Positions 8,429-17,917 of a stretch of 64,000 bases of DNA are shown here, one piece after another. The notes below the pieces were generated by a model. The model did no database searches. It saw only the letters and a program-made list of their open reading frames with translations, and was not told the origin of the DNA. Numbering within the stretch: the first letter of the stretch is position 1; each line of letters opens with the position of its first letter. A program made the translations under genes and the position numbers. Source of the stretch: Planctomycetota bacterium (lineage in GTDB: Bacteria > Planctomycetota > B15-G4 > SIAN01); contig JANQQL010000018.1 of assembly GCA_028289345.1 (NCBI GenBank), forward strand, positions 1 through 64,000, read 5' to 3'.

Positions 8429-10006
8429 ATGCGCCGACATCGAGGGTGGACTCGAGCAGGCGCCTTGCTTGCCTTGCTCTTCCCCAGCTGTGACGCCAAC
8501 TCGCCGACAACGCCTCCGCCCCCTCCGGACCGTGACGCGCTGTTCACTCCCTGGCACCGTGCCGAGCAGCCCAGTCCGTTCCCCCAGGGAGTGCAGTGGC
8601 ACTGGAGGAAACGCCTCTCCGAGCCCCCCGCCGAGGACGTCCCTCCCGACAATCCCGACGCCGCGGCGCAGCTGCGTGCGGCGTTGCCAACCCTCGCCGG
8701 AACCGAGCCACTGGAAACGGAACCGCTGCTGGAAGAGTGGGAGGCCCTGGCTTCTCAGGCCCCGCAAACCCTGATCGAGTTTCTGGACGACCCCCATCGA
8801 GACGTGCGCTACGGCTGCGCGCGACTGTTGTTTCGCCTCATGACTTCTGGCAGTCCCCCGATTCCGAACCAGCTCGCGGCCGCAGCCGCGAAGAGACTCC
8901 GAGACGAAGCGGACGAAGTGGCGTTGCTTCACCTCGAAACGTTGTCCCATGCGCCGGGACCGTGGCCCATCCCCCGCCTGATCAAGACCTTCGGACGCTA
9001 CGACAACCACTTGCGGGTGGTCGTGCGGGCCCGCGCGGCCATGCACTTGGTAAAGCGAGGCAACTACTCGGGCTTTCCTCTGTTTCTGAAGATCTTGAAG
9101 GAACAGACCAGCCTGCAAGATGACTTGAATCGGGAATGGGAATCGTCGCTACGCACCGCCTGGTGGAAAGAGGAAGCATTGAAGGGAGTCGTCCTGGCCG
9201 CAGGAGAGGACTTTGGGTTCTCGCCCGATGCCATCGAGCCCGCCCAAGCCGCAAGCATTCGCCGCATCGAAGAGTGGTGGAACGAGAACCGTCAGCGGCT
9301 GTGGGAACAATCGCCCGCGATGGAAGATCCGGAGCTGGTGAGGCGAGTGCAAGAGATCATTCTCGCGATGGGCACGTTTCAACTTCGCAACGTGGACAAC
9401 GCGGTGTTCTTGCTGACCCAGATGGGTCCCCCCGTGGCCCCTTGGTTGTTCGAAGCCCTGCAAGGAAGCAATTTCCAAATCCGCCGCCACTGCCTGGAAA
9501 TTCTCGCTGCTCTGATGCCTTGGGCCACGGAGGCAACACGCCGCGAGTGGCTTCAAGAACTGACGGGACTGTTATCCGAAGATGACCCCGCTCTGCAGGT
9601 TCGCGTGCTGAATGCGATCGGCGCCTCCCGTCTTCCGGAAGCGCTTTCCCACTTGGAGCAGGCACTTCTCGGAGGAAACCCCTCGCACACCGAGGTGGCC
9701 GCTCTGCAGCTAGCCAACTTTTCCACCGCCGAGGCACGCGAGCTGCTAACTAAGACAGGCAACCGCTTCGCGCAGGACGATCCGCGTTGGCTGCCGGTGA
9801 CTGCCGCCCGCATTCGGGCGGACGATCACGGCGCTCTCGAAGACTTCTTGGACGTGTTGCGCGGCGGCGGCGACGGTGCCGACCGTGCCTCGATCTACTT
9901 GTCCTGGCTGGTCGACACCGACGACTACGGCCAGGCGCGTTCCACCGAAGAACGCAACCGAGAAGTGGAGCGCCTGCGCACGGAGATCTTGACCAAGCAA
10001 CCGTGA
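8429..10006 (+). CDS. HEAT-repeat lipoprotein
   Basis: A 525-residue protein with a lipoprotein signal ending in LLALLFPSC, so Cys21 is the likely lipidated residue. A Pro-rich linker follows, then HEAT-like helical repeats through most of the chain (for example FLDDPHRDVRYGCARLLFRL and EDDPALQVRVLNAIGA). The motif RRIEEWWNENRQRLW in the middle resembles the Trp-rich motif of other HEAT proteins here. I chose ATG 8429; an in-frame TTG at 8411 overlapping the cytochrome stop is the alternative and would add six residues. Lying directly behind the cytochrome suggests a shared envelope function, which is inference. Confidence 0.85.
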   Translation: MRRHRGWTRAGALLALLFPSCDANSPTTPPPPPDRDALFTPWHRAEQPSPFPQGVQWHWRKRLSEPPAEDVPPDNPDAAAQLRAALPTLAGTEPLETEPLLEEWEALASQAPQTLIEFLDDPHRDVRYGCARLLFRLMTSGSPPIPNQLAAAAAKRLRDEADEVALLHLETLSHAPGPWPIPRLIKTFGRYDNHLRVVVRARAAMHLVKRGNYSGFPLFLKILKEQTSLQDDLNREWESSLRTAWWKEEALKGVVLAAGEDFGFSPDAIEPAQAASIRRIEEWWNENRQRLWEQSPAMEDPELVRRVQEIILAMGTFQLRNVDNAVFLLTQMGPPVAPWLFEALQGSNFQIRRHCLEILAALMPWATEATRREWLQELTGLLSEDDPALQVRVLNAIGASRLPEALSHLEQALLGGNPSHTEVAALQLANFSTAEARELLTKTGNRFAQDDPRWLPVTAARIRADDHGALEDFLDVLRGGGDGADRASIYLSWLVDTDDYGQARSTEERNREVERLRTEILTKQP

Positions 10007-10022
10007 ACTCAGGAGTCTCGAC

Positions 10023-12287
10023 ATGCGGTGGTCCAGCAATGGTTGGAAGTACGCGTTGGTGCTGGTGATCGCCGTCGGCAGTGCTGCCGAACTCCAGGTC
10101 AGTCACGCCACGCCCGCCCCCCAAGTCGCGGGTGTGAGCAAGACGAAGCCCCAAAGCAAACCGGGCAAGCCGTCCAAACCTTCGATCCGCCCCTCCAAGC
10201 CGGCGAAGCCTTCTCGGCCGGCGCCGAAGCCGTCGGTCCGCCCCGCACCCAAGCCCGCTCCTCGGCCGACCACCACTCCGAAGGTGACTTCCCCCTCGCG
10301 GCCCAAGCCGGCACCGCGCCCCTCGACTCGAACCACGCCGCGTCCTTCTTCGCGCCCCAGTTCTCCGACGATTACGACGCGACCCTCCCCTTCGCTGTCT
10401 TCCCCGACTCGCTCGTCACCACCACGGTCCACTTCGGGCTCGAGTTCGAGAACGAACGTTCGAACTCTTCCCACCACGGGATCGCGGGGAACGTCGATCC
10501 GCACGTTCCCGACCACGACCTCTCCACGCCCGTCCAGTGGTTCGTCACGGACTTCGAATTCTTCGACTCGAAGCACTCCCAGCCGCGGCACCTCGACAGT
10601 GACTTCCGGACGCACCCCCACTTCGTCACGACCGTCGCCTTCCTCATCTTCGACGACTCGCACGACCCCGTCGTCGTCCTCTCGCTCTTCTCGGGGCTCG
10701 TCGACGACCGGTTCCGCGGGTCGTTCGCGCTTCGAAACACCGGTCACGGAATCTCGAGGCGTTCCGCGCATCGAAGAGCTGCGCCAACGCTTGGAGGAGT
10801 CTCGCAACCGGACCACCGGGATCACTTCCCGGGACGTGCGCGAACGCTTCGAAGGTCGCGCGGGAAACCGCGACACCGCGGGACGAAGCTCCCCGCGCGA
10901 CGGCTCTTCGAACGTTTCCCTCGACGCTCCCCGGACCGGTTCCCCCGGTGCCTCCTCCTCCCGAACATCCTCCCGTCCAGGCACCGCATTGGCTCCTTCC
11001 GGAGAACGAAACACCGGTCGAGGTCCGGCGTCGATCACTCCCCCAAGGAACACGAGCAACGGTGGCGGCGCAGGGAACTCAGGCCGTGTCGGAGGAGCGG
11101 GCCTGGACCTTCCCGAGCCGGGCAACAACTCTAGTTCTGGAGCGGGGCCTTCGGTGAAGTCTCCCCCTTCGAAGAAGAAGAGCGCGGCTTCGCTGAATCG
11201 ACTGCCGCGCGATCAGGGCGGCGGTCGGCGCAACAACGGGCCGGGCGTTGGCCTCGACGGACCCGGCGTGGATGTTGGCGACGGCGGCAATGATCGGACG
11301 CCTCCGGACTCTGCCAACGGTCTCTTGGAGAAGGATCCGGGCCGTATCGCCACGTACCTGCAGAACGGTGGCAACCAAAAGAAGGGTCCGGATCCGGACT
11401 TGGGGGTCCCGGGCAACGGCAACGACCTCGGTCCCGATGGCACCTCCGGCGAAGGCATTCTGGTCGCCCCCGAAGGCTACACGGATCTGGGAGTCAACGT
11501 CGCGGTGGACGTGGACATCGACCCCCATTACGACATCGACTACCACCACCAGTACCCGGAATGGTGCGTGCCGTTCGGCAACTCCTTCGGCCTGGAGTAC
11601 GGGTTCGTGTTCTGCGGGAGTTGCGTCGGATCTTGCCACCACACCCGTTGGTACTACCGCTCTCCTGGCTACCTCGCGTACTACCACCCGTTCCGCACGT
11701 TCTTCCGTCCCTCGTGCTACTTTCTCCCGGCCTATTACCCCACCTATTCCAGTGTCGTGTACGTCACCGAAACCATCGCCGACGACGCCGACTACTTCGC
11801 TCCCCTGCCCTCTTCGGAGCCGATCGATCCCACACTCGAGATCGAAGAGCTGCTGAACCTGGGCTGGGACTTGTTCTACAACGGCGATTACGCCGGAGCT
11901 GCGGAGAGCTTCCGCCAGGCCATGCTCAAAGACGGTGACGACCCGTGGATCAAGCTCGCGTTTGCTCAGGCATTGTTCGCCATCGGCGACTATCCCGACG
12001 CGGCGTTCCTTCTGCGGCGAGGAATGCAACTGTTGCCAGATTACCTGGAGTTCGCTCCCAATCCTTTGGATCGCTACGGAGACGTTCTCGACCACGCCGA
12101 GCAGATTCTTGCCCTACGCACGTTTCTCGAATACTTGCCGGAAGACCCGGCGGGCATGCTGATGCTAGGCGTGCAGAGTTTCCTGATCGGAGACTTCGTC
12201 ACCGCCGAGATCCAATTCTCGCGCTTGCTAGAACTGGACCCCGAAGACGTCGTGGCTCAGACGTTCTGGTTTGCGCTCCCCGAGTGA
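10023..12287 (+). CDS. Ser/Pro/Arg-rich surface protein with C-terminal TPR domain
   Basis: A 754-residue exported protein with a good ribosome site (AGGAG) and an N-terminal signal (ALVLVIAVGSAAE). Residues about 40-300 are extremely low-complexity, rich in Pro, Lys, Arg, Ser and Thr; 300-500 is Gly/Asn/Asp-rich. About 510-600 is Tyr-, Cys- and His-rich (CGSCVGSC, then YYRSPGYLAYYHPF), and the last 150 residues are TPR repeats (LFYNGDYAGAAESFRQA; GDYPDAAFLLRRG; GDFVTAEIQFSRLL). The layout suggests a wall-spanning or surface-exposed stalk carrying a TPR head. Homologous layouts occur in planctomycetes; no function is known to me. Confidence 0.85.
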   Translation: MRWSSNGWKYALVLVIAVGSAAELQVSHATPAPQVAGVSKTKPQSKPGKPSKPSIRPSKPAKPSRPAPKPSVRPAPKPAPRPTTTPKVTSPSRPKPAPRPSTRTTPRPSSRPSSPTITTRPSPSLSSPTRSSPPRSTSGSSSRTNVRTLPTTGSRGTSIRTFPTTTSPRPSSGSSRTSNSSTRSTPSRGTSTVTSGRTPTSSRPSPSSSSTTRTTPSSSSRSSRGSSTTGSAGRSRFETPVTESRGVPRIEELRQRLEESRNRTTGITSRDVRERFEGRAGNRDTAGRSSPRDGSSNVSLDAPRTGSPGASSSRTSSRPGTALAPSGERNTGRGPASITPPRNTSNGGGAGNSGRVGGAGLDLPEPGNNSSSGAGPSVKSPPSKKKSAASLNRLPRDQGGGRRNNGPGVGLDGPGVDVGDGGNDRTPPDSANGLLEKDPGRIATYLQNGGNQKKGPDPDLGVPGNGNDLGPDGTSGEGILVAPEGYTDLGVNVAVDVDIDPHYDIDYHHQYPEWCVPFGNSFGLEYGFVFCGSCVGSCHHTRWYYRSPGYLAYYHPFRTFFRPSCYFLPAYYPTYSSVVYVTETIADDADYFAPLPSSEPIDPTLEIEELLNLGWDLFYNGDYAGAAESFRQAMLKDGDDPWIKLAFAQALFAIGDYPDAAFLLRRGMQLLPDYLEFAPNPLDRYGDVLDHAEQILALRTFLEYLPEDPAGMLMLGVQSFLIGDFVTAEIQFSRLLELDPEDVVAQTFWFALPE

Positions 12288-12423
12288 CAGAAGTCCGAGC
12301 AGCGCTTGAGCAACACTCCGCGGAGGAGGGCCGCGGCCCGCAAAAAGAGGTCTTCACGGAGCGTTCGAGCGCTTCTCATCACGACTCGTGGGTTGTTCGG
12401 CCGCTTGGACCGGTGGTTGACGG

Positions 12424-13986
12424 TCAAGGCTGCAAGAACAAGAGCAACACGTTGGACAACCCGGTCTCGAACGAGGCACCTGGATCTTGGACCAACAGCT
12501 GAGCGGCCAAGACCTGCGGCCCGAGGCCGCCGGGAACACTCCATTCGAATTCGCCTTCGACGTCGGTCGTTAAGGGAAGAGCGGACAACGGAGGAAGTGG
12601 CGCCAGCACTCCGCCACGGAACGGCTGCGGATTGAGCTGATCCGAGACCAACAATGCAGCCGGCGCCGACCGAGGGCCGTCGCGCAGACGCAACCGCGCC
12701 GAGCTTCCCGCCTGCAACAACCCGCAAAGGTCGAGAGTGGGCACCCGGCCCTCACCTCCGGTCTTCCCAAGCCCGAGATCCGCCGAGGACGGAGGCACGT
12801 CCGCCACGATCTGAAACACCTGGCCGATCTTGGTGCTGAAGTAGAGTTCCCCGCAGCCGTCTTCTCCAAAGGTCATGATGCGATCGAAGGAGCCCCCATC
12901 GGGATGGAGTTCGGCAGTGCGCTCCTGGACATCCGTGAGGCTGGTGCCGTCATAGCGGAACGACCACAGCCGCCCCTCGCAATGATCCGCGAAGAAGTAG
13001 GTCCCATTCAGGTCGGGAATGGCGCAGCCACGATAGACGTAGCCGCCCATCACCGCGCAGCCCACGAAATCTTGATCGTACTCGGCGATGGGCAAGACCA
13101 AACTCGGGTCGTTGCAGGACGGTGCATTGGTGCAGGAGCTCGTGTTGAAGCAGTCCGTGCCTTCCATCGGCTTCCAGCCGTAGTTCTCCCCGCCGGAACT
13201 GTCCGCGGCTTGGAAGTTGATCTCTTCCTTGTCGCGTTGTCCGACGTCGGCGATGTAGAGGTCCCCGGTGTCCCGGTCGAAGCTGAACCGCCACGGATTT
13301 CGCAGCCCCAACGCCCAGATTTCATCGCGAACTTCGAGCCCCCCACGGAACGGATTGTCGTCCGGAATCGCGTAGGGAAACCCACTGTCGATGTCCAAGC
13401 GCAGCATCTTTCCCAGAAGAGTGCTTCCGTTCTGAGCCAGGCAGTTGGGATCTCCCGCTCCCCCGCCATCTCCCAGCCCCACGTACAGGAAACCGTCGGG
13501 CCCGAACTGCAACTGGCCTCCGTTGTGGTTGTTTTGGGGTTGGTTCAGGGGCCCGAGAATGATTGCCCCGGATCCCGGAAGCGCACGCAAGGGATTGGCG
13601 GGGTCTCGCTGGTAGCGTTCGACAACCGTGTCTTTCCCGAGGTCGGTGTAGTTCACGTAAAAGTAGCCGTTGTCCGCATAGTTGGGATGAAACGCCAATC
13701 CCAGCAACCCCTGCTCATTGCCGGTGTCATCGATCTTGAGCGACAGGTCCAGAAAGTCGCCGACCTCCAAGACTCCGGTCCGCAGGTTCAGGACTTTGAT
13801 CGTGCCGGTCTGCTCGACGAGGAATAGGTGATCCTCGTCACCGGGCGGTGCCTGCAGATCCGTCGGCCGACTGAGTCCGGTCACAAGCGGCTTGGCCGAC
13901 AGCGGCGTTTGTCCCCATGCTCCCGGGGCGTGACTGAAGGCCAGCGCCAACACCCCCATCCCCCACCCAGCAGATGAAACGGCCAT
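12424..13986 (-). CDS. PQQ-type sugar dehydrogenase-like beta-propeller protein
   Basis: A 520-residue exported protein of the soluble glucose dehydrogenase/HHIP family, six-bladed propellers that in characterised members bind PQQ and Ca2+ and oxidise aldoses. Visible motifs: GLSRPTDLQ, LLGLAFHPNY, NNHNGGQLQFGPDG (containing the likely active-site His), LGLRNPWRFSFD and DIGQ-like DVGQRDKEEIN. Several Cys pairs in the last third suggest disulfides. After about residue 395 there is a 125-residue C-terminal extension of beta character ending LLVQDPGASFETGLSNVLLL, not part of the catalytic fold. Start at ATG 13986 because GAGAGGAGAG lies just upstream; the GTG at 14004 would contain that site. 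The true substrate is uncertain. Confidence 0.88.
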   Translation of the reverse strand: MAVSSAGWGMGVLALAFSHAPGAWGQTPLSAKPLVTGLSRPTDLQAPPGDEDHLFLVEQTGTIKVLNLRTGVLEVGDFLDLSLKIDDTGNEQGLLGLAFHPNYADNGYFYVNYTDLGKDTVVERYQRDPANPLRALPGSGAIILGPLNQPQNNHNGGQLQFGPDGFLYVGLGDGGGAGDPNCLAQNGSTLLGKMLRLDIDSGFPYAIPDDNPFRGGLEVRDEIWALGLRNPWRFSFDRDTGDLYIADVGQRDKEEINFQAADSSGGENYGWKPMEGTDCFNTSSCTNAPSCNDPSLVLPIAEYDQDFVGCAVMGGYVYRGCAIPDLNGTYFFADHCEGRLWSFRYDGTSLTDVQERTAELHPDGGSFDRIMTFGEDGCGELYFSTKIGQVFQIVADVPPSSADLGLGKTGGEGRVPTLDLCGLLQAGSSARLRLRDGPRSAPAALLVSDQLNPQPFRGGVLAPLPPLSALPLTTDVEGEFEWSVPGGLGPQVLAAQLLVQDPGASFETGLSNVLLLFLQP

Positions 13987-14051
13987 CGTTGCTCTCCTCT
14001 CCACGCACCCTCCACCGGTTCATCGCGAACCCATGGAACGATCTTCGTCAC

Positions 14052-14900
14052 TCAGAATGAGAACGGCACCTGCTCTGCTTCAAAGTTCAGGTACACCCAC
14101 CACCCAGAACTCGGGCCCCCGCTGTCTCGATCGTCTCCCGAGTTGCAGTTGTTGGCACCGCCGGGCAGCAGAGAACTCAAAGGCAGCCCGCCGACCACAG
14201 CAAGGTCCGGCGGGAGCAGGGCCGCGTCGGCCACGCTCTCTTCGAGGAAACCGCGAATCAGCCCTTGAACCAGACTCACCGGGCTACCGGTGTAGGTGGC
14301 CGCAATCTGCGCATCTTGCAGCGAGAAACTCAGGGATCCCAGATCCAGGGTGAGCTCCGTGGGCTCGGTGACAAAGCCCGGGGCCGCGGCGCTGATCACG
14401 GCTGGCGAATACGGCCGGAGGGTGCCGGCGATCGGCCCCAGCAATGTCCCGAGGTCGGCGTTGCTGTAGTTCACCGCGTCCGCGGACGCCACCGGATTCA
14501 CGACACATTGAGTGGTGGCCAGCGGTTCCGTGCAGATTCCTTCGAGAACCGTGAGTGAGCCACTGGATCCGTTCGGCACCAAAGGCTGTAGGATCAACAT
14601 CAGGTTCAAGTCCAGGAATCCATCCGCGTCGTTGTCCAGGGAAATGCTGTCTTGGAACTGCTGATTGACGCTGTTGACCGTGAGGATTCCCGTGTCCGTG
14701 AAGTCCGGGCAAAAGATCCCCAGGTCCACGAAGATGTGGGGATCCCGCAAGTCCAGATCGGTGATCCGAAACACGGTCGGCGGTGGCGGAACGAACGCCT
14801 GTCGGCGGCGATCCTTCGTCGCGATCTGGGCGGACGACGCCGAGCAGACGACCACCAGAATCGCCATCGAGAAAAGAACGCGGGGGCCATGAAGAGTCAT
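14052..14900 (-). CDS. Secreted protein of unknown function
   Basis: 282 residues with a clear signal peptide (VLFSMAILVVVCSASSAQ) and a ribosome site GGAG. The mature part is beta-rich and acidic, with the phrase DNDADGFLDLNL that resembles Ca2+-binding dockerin/thrombospondin-type repeats. Four Cys could form disulfides. No catalytic motif and no family I recognise. It lies 65 bp upstream of the sugar-dehydrogenase-like gene on the same strand, so the two may be co-transcribed and both exported. Confidence 0.75.
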   Translation of the reverse strand: MTLHGPRVLFSMAILVVVCSASSAQIATKDRRRQAFVPPPPTVFRITDLDLRDPHIFVDLGIFCPDFTDTGILTVNSVNQQFQDSISLDNDADGFLDLNLMLILQPLVPNGSSGSLTVLEGICTEPLATTQCVVNPVASADAVNYSNADLGTLLGPIAGTLRPYSPAVISAAAPGFVTEPTELTLDLGSLSFSLQDAQIAATYTGSPVSLVQGLIRGFLEESVADAALLPPDLAVVGGLPLSSLLPGGANNCNSGDDRDSGGPSSGWWVYLNFEAEQVPFSF

Positions 14901-15308
14901 CGAGGTTGCTCCATCGACACGAGAAACACGACGGGGATCTCCGATCCTAGCAGGCCGGGGAAAAGGTCTTTCCGCCCCCGGTCGGATCTTTTCGCTTCCG
15001 TCTCCGCCCTCGAACCCTCGACGAATCCGCCGATCGCCAGCGGTCCGGTGTGCCTTGACAGAGACGAAGGTCTCTCGAGCTTCGTCATCCCTGGGTTCTC
15101 CGCCGTCGACCCCCGGACGGCAAGTCTTCGGTGACGGTCGACGTGAGTCTCTCGCCAGAACGACTTTGACTCGTTCGTTGCCTCCCCGTGAACCTCCCGG
15201 GCTCGTCGTTTGCGAAAGCGAGCTCTTGGGACCGGCGAATCTCGCTCAATCGAGGGAACGAGGCCCCCTCTGCGGGACCAACCACGCGGCTCGCCGGAAG
15301 GGTTTCGG
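14901..15308. other. 408-bp gap, no gene seen
   Basis: Spacer between the aminotransferase stop and the secreted-protein start, both leftward. It holds a short inverted repeat, GACGAAG at 15063-15069 and CTTCGTC at 15080-15086, but no terminator with a T-run and no convincing promoter. It should contain the promoter of the 14052-14900 gene. Confidence 0.5.
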
Positions 15309-16793
15309 CTAGGAACTGGAACTCGCCGTCGCCGCCTGCAGCGCGCTCTTCACCCGCTCGACGATCAGATCGACTTCCGCCGAGGTCACGTCGAACGGCG
15401 GCGTGAAGCGCAGTGAGTTCTCGCCCCCGTGAATCACTCCCAAGCCATGGTGACGAAGCGACTCTTCAATGCTGTCCTTGCCGTAAGCCTTGATGGCGGG
15501 ATCGAGAGCGCAAGAAAACAGGAGACCGGTCCCCTGCACACTGGTGATCGGCCCATCGAGCTCGTCTTTGAGCTTCTCGAGCTTGTCGACGAACTCCTTG
15601 CCACGCTCGACGATGTTCTTGCGGATCTTGTCGGTGACCAGGTTTAACACGGCCACGCCCACGTCCATGGCGCGCGGATTCGCCGTCATCGTGTTGCCGT
15701 ACACTCCGGAGTGGTGAATCGCCGCGGTCTCCTCGGTCATGGCCAGAATCGACAGCGGGTACTGCCCCGCGTTCAGAGCCTTGGAGTAGGTCTCCATGTC
15801 GGGCGCATCCAGGTTTTCGAAGCCTGGGTAGTCGACGATGGAAAGGCACCCAGCTCCCCGCAGGCCGGCCTGAATCGAGTCCACCAAGAACAGAGTCTGG
15901 TGCTGGCGAGTGAGTTCCCGGGCACGGGCGTAGAACTCCGGAGTGATCCCGATTCCCGGGTTGCCTTCGCCCATCACCGGTTCCATGAAGAATGCTTCCA
16001 CGAACACGTTCTCTTGGGTGGCCCGCTCGAACGCCTTTTCCAAGTCCGCAATGTCGTTTGCCTCGACGATGATCAGGTCATCGCGATCGCGGAAGCTCGC
16101 GAGATGTTTGCGATAAGAGCCAGCCGTGGAGTCCGAGAACTGAGCGGGACGATCGGTCCGTCCGTGGAAACCGGTTGCCAAGGACATTCGCTTCAGGCGC
16201 TTCCCGGCATGGGGGCCTCCGGCGTCGGTCATGGTTTTGGCGTTCATGTCTGCGATGCGCGCCGCCACGGACACAGACTCGGAGCCCGAGTTCATGGCCA
16301 CGAAGTGACTGAAGGGACAGCCGCCGCTGCGCCGATGCCCGATTTCGCAGCGCAAGGCCTGGACCAGTCGATACTGGCTGAAGCTCGAGGTCATGACGTT
16401 GGCCATGACCTGAGGACGACTCATCGCTTCGAGGACTGCTTTCGGAGCATGGCCAAAGCCCAGCATTCCGTAGCCGCCGCTGTCGTGGAGCACGGCTCCC
16501 TTGGAAGTGACCAGCCAGGGTCCGCGTGCCGCCAGAGCCACGTACGGATTCACCGCATCTTGAGCGTAAAAGTTTTCGATCCCTTCCTGGATCGCGGCCA
16601 CTTGAGCGACTTCGTCCTGGGCGAACAGATCGCGGTACTCGAGGGACTCGGCGGCTGCCACCGCGGCGTCGATCGCCTCGACCAAGCGTGGGTCCTTGCC
16701 CGCAAAGTCTTCGATCACAGCGTCCGGAAGGCCGTGAGTTTGGGCGGTCCCACCACTGGTGCGGAGTTTTTGCAGTTGGTCAATGACGGACAT
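15309..16793 (-). CDS. Class-III PLP-dependent aminotransferase
   Basis: A 494-residue cytoplasmic fold-type I aminotransferase. The PLP-binding Lys is in YSKALNAGQYPLS (about residue 340), the pyridine-ring Asp in LFLVDSIQAG, and the class-III signature EPVMGEGNPGIGI precedes them. Family members move an amino group from omega-amino acids such as ornithine, lysine or GABA to 2-oxo acids; the substrate here cannot be fixed by eye. The chain is longer than typical acetylornithine aminotransferase (about 400) owing to an N-terminal extension of about 80 residues. Start at ATG 16791-16793 with AGGAGAG upstream; the long in-frame extension further upstream is rejected as Arg/Pro-rich shadow. Confidence 0.9.
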   Translation of the reverse strand: MSVIDQLQKLRTSGGTAQTHGLPDAVIEDFAGKDPRLVEAIDAAVAAAESLEYRDLFAQDEVAQVAAIQEGIENFYAQDAVNPYVALAARGPWLVTSKGAVLHDSGGYGMLGFGHAPKAVLEAMSRPQVMANVMTSSFSQYRLVQALRCEIGHRRSGGCPFSHFVAMNSGSESVSVAARIADMNAKTMTDAGGPHAGKRLKRMSLATGFHGRTDRPAQFSDSTAGSYRKHLASFRDRDDLIIVEANDIADLEKAFERATQENVFVEAFFMEPVMGEGNPGIGITPEFYARARELTRQHQTLFLVDSIQAGLRGAGCLSIVDYPGFENLDAPDMETYSKALNAGQYPLSILAMTEETAAIHHSGVYGNTMTANPRAMDVGVAVLNLVTDKIRKNIVERGKEFVDKLEKLKDELDGPITSVQGTGLLFSCALDPAIKAYGKDSIEESLRHHGLGVIHGGENSLRFTPPFDVTSAEVDLIVERVKSALQAATASSSS

Positions 16794-17005
16794 CCGGTCA
16801 CTCTCCTTGGTTCTCGGCGCGCCGAAACGGGTCGGCGGTCGTGAGCAAACCCATGGCGGGATCAGGAAACCGTCAAGTTTACCGTGCCATGCCGCGCGGC
16901 GGGGAGCCTCCCCCCGCGAACCCTCCCGCGGCCCCCGGACCGGGGGATCGAATGGGTCCAACCGGAGGCGAACATCACTCTCCGGCCGCGCTCGCCCTCC
17001 CGTGT

Positions 17006-17917
17006 TCAGTTCTTCCCGCGGTTCACCACTCGAAACCCGACATTCATCCGCGGCTGTCCGCCACGAATGACGAAGGGCACGCGGGTCAGGCGGAAAAAGT
17101 CGACCCGGCTCAGGTGGTGGCCGCCGCGATAGGCGGCGATCCCCTGTGGCAAACTCACCCACTCTGACACCGAGGCCGCCAGGTCGAAACACCCGCTCTT
17201 GGAGAGATCCAGAGGTTCGCTGCTGACGGGAAGGAGGACCCCCTGGGCGGAGCGCAGCGGACGGGGAAGCTCGGTCCCCCATGGAAACGGCTGGCGTGTC
17301 CCCAGGTGTCCCGCAACCTCCCATTCATCCGCCGTTGGCAGGCGGCCGCCGACCCAGGCGGCGTACTTGGTGGCATCGGCGTAGGACACGTTGCTCACCG
17401 GCAGTCGTTCCTCCCCGTATCGATACTGACTACCTACCCAATGACCGGGGGCCGTCGCCCCGGTCGCCCGCAGGTAGCGAGCGTACTCGAAACACGTGAC
17501 CTCGGTGCGGTCGATCGTGAACGCCGGGAGGGTCACCTCCCGAGGCGGGTTCTGGTCCTGGCGCAAACGACTCCCCACCTTGAAGGTTCCGGCTGGGATG
17601 GTCACGGTCTCGATCTCATTCACCAAATGATCGAGGATGTATTCCCAATCTCGGGCCGGCCCGTATTCCTGCGGGGAAGGCAAAGATTCGAGGAGGGCTC
17701 GGATCCCCGGGCCCAATGCCAACAGATCCCACTTGGCCTGCAAGCGTTCCTCGCGTCGGGGCGACTCGAGCAGCCGAACGAGACGATCGACCGTTTGCGA
17801 CACTCCTTCTTGTGCAAGGACCACGCCTCGCCGTTGGCTGGCTTCGATGGGGCTCCCAGAAGAGCCCCCCATCGCAACGACGACTACCCAAACGAGAGTT
17901 TGAACCACGCGTCGCAT
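17006..17917 (-). CDS. FGE/SUMF1-family exported protein, probably non-catalytic
   Basis: 303 residues with an N-terminal signal (LVWVVVVAMGGSSGSPIEA), a helical HEAT-like segment (40-95) and then a formylglycine-generating-enzyme fold (from VTIPAGTFKVGS; IDRTEVTCFEYARYL; RLPTADEWEVAG; ending MNVGFRVV). True FGE uses a Cys pair near the C-terminus; in this protein that stretch (residues about 262-303) has no Cys, so sulfatase activation is unlikely. FGE-like domains without the Cys pair are known in other roles, such as ergothioneine synthesis and ligand binding. The ribosome site CAGGAG lies inside the end of ribD, whose last 34 bases it overlaps. Confidence 0.85.
   Translation of the reverse strand: MRRVVQTLVWVVVVAMGGSSGSPIEASQRRGVVLAQEGVSQTVDRLVRLLESPRREERLQAKWDLLALGPGIRALLESLPSPQEYGPARDWEYILDHLVNEIETVTIPAGTFKVGSRLRQDQNPPREVTLPAFTIDRTEVTCFEYARYLRATGATAPGHWVGSQYRYGEERLPVSNVSYADATKYAAWVGGRLPTADEWEVAGHLGTRQPFPWGTELPRPLRSAQGVLLPVSSEPLDLSKSGCFDLAASVSEWVSLPQGIAAYRGGHHLSRVDFFRLTRVPFVIRGGQPRMNVGFRVVNRGKN

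Noticed and set aside
12325-12360. GC-rich palindrome GGGCCGCGGCCC between convergent genes as a terminator
   Set aside because: Not followed by T-residues on either strand in the right direction.
17006-17917. Functional formylglycine-generating enzyme for the sulfatase-like proteins
   Set aside because: Catalytic Cys pair is missing, and the sulfatase-fold proteins have no Cys/Ser to modify.
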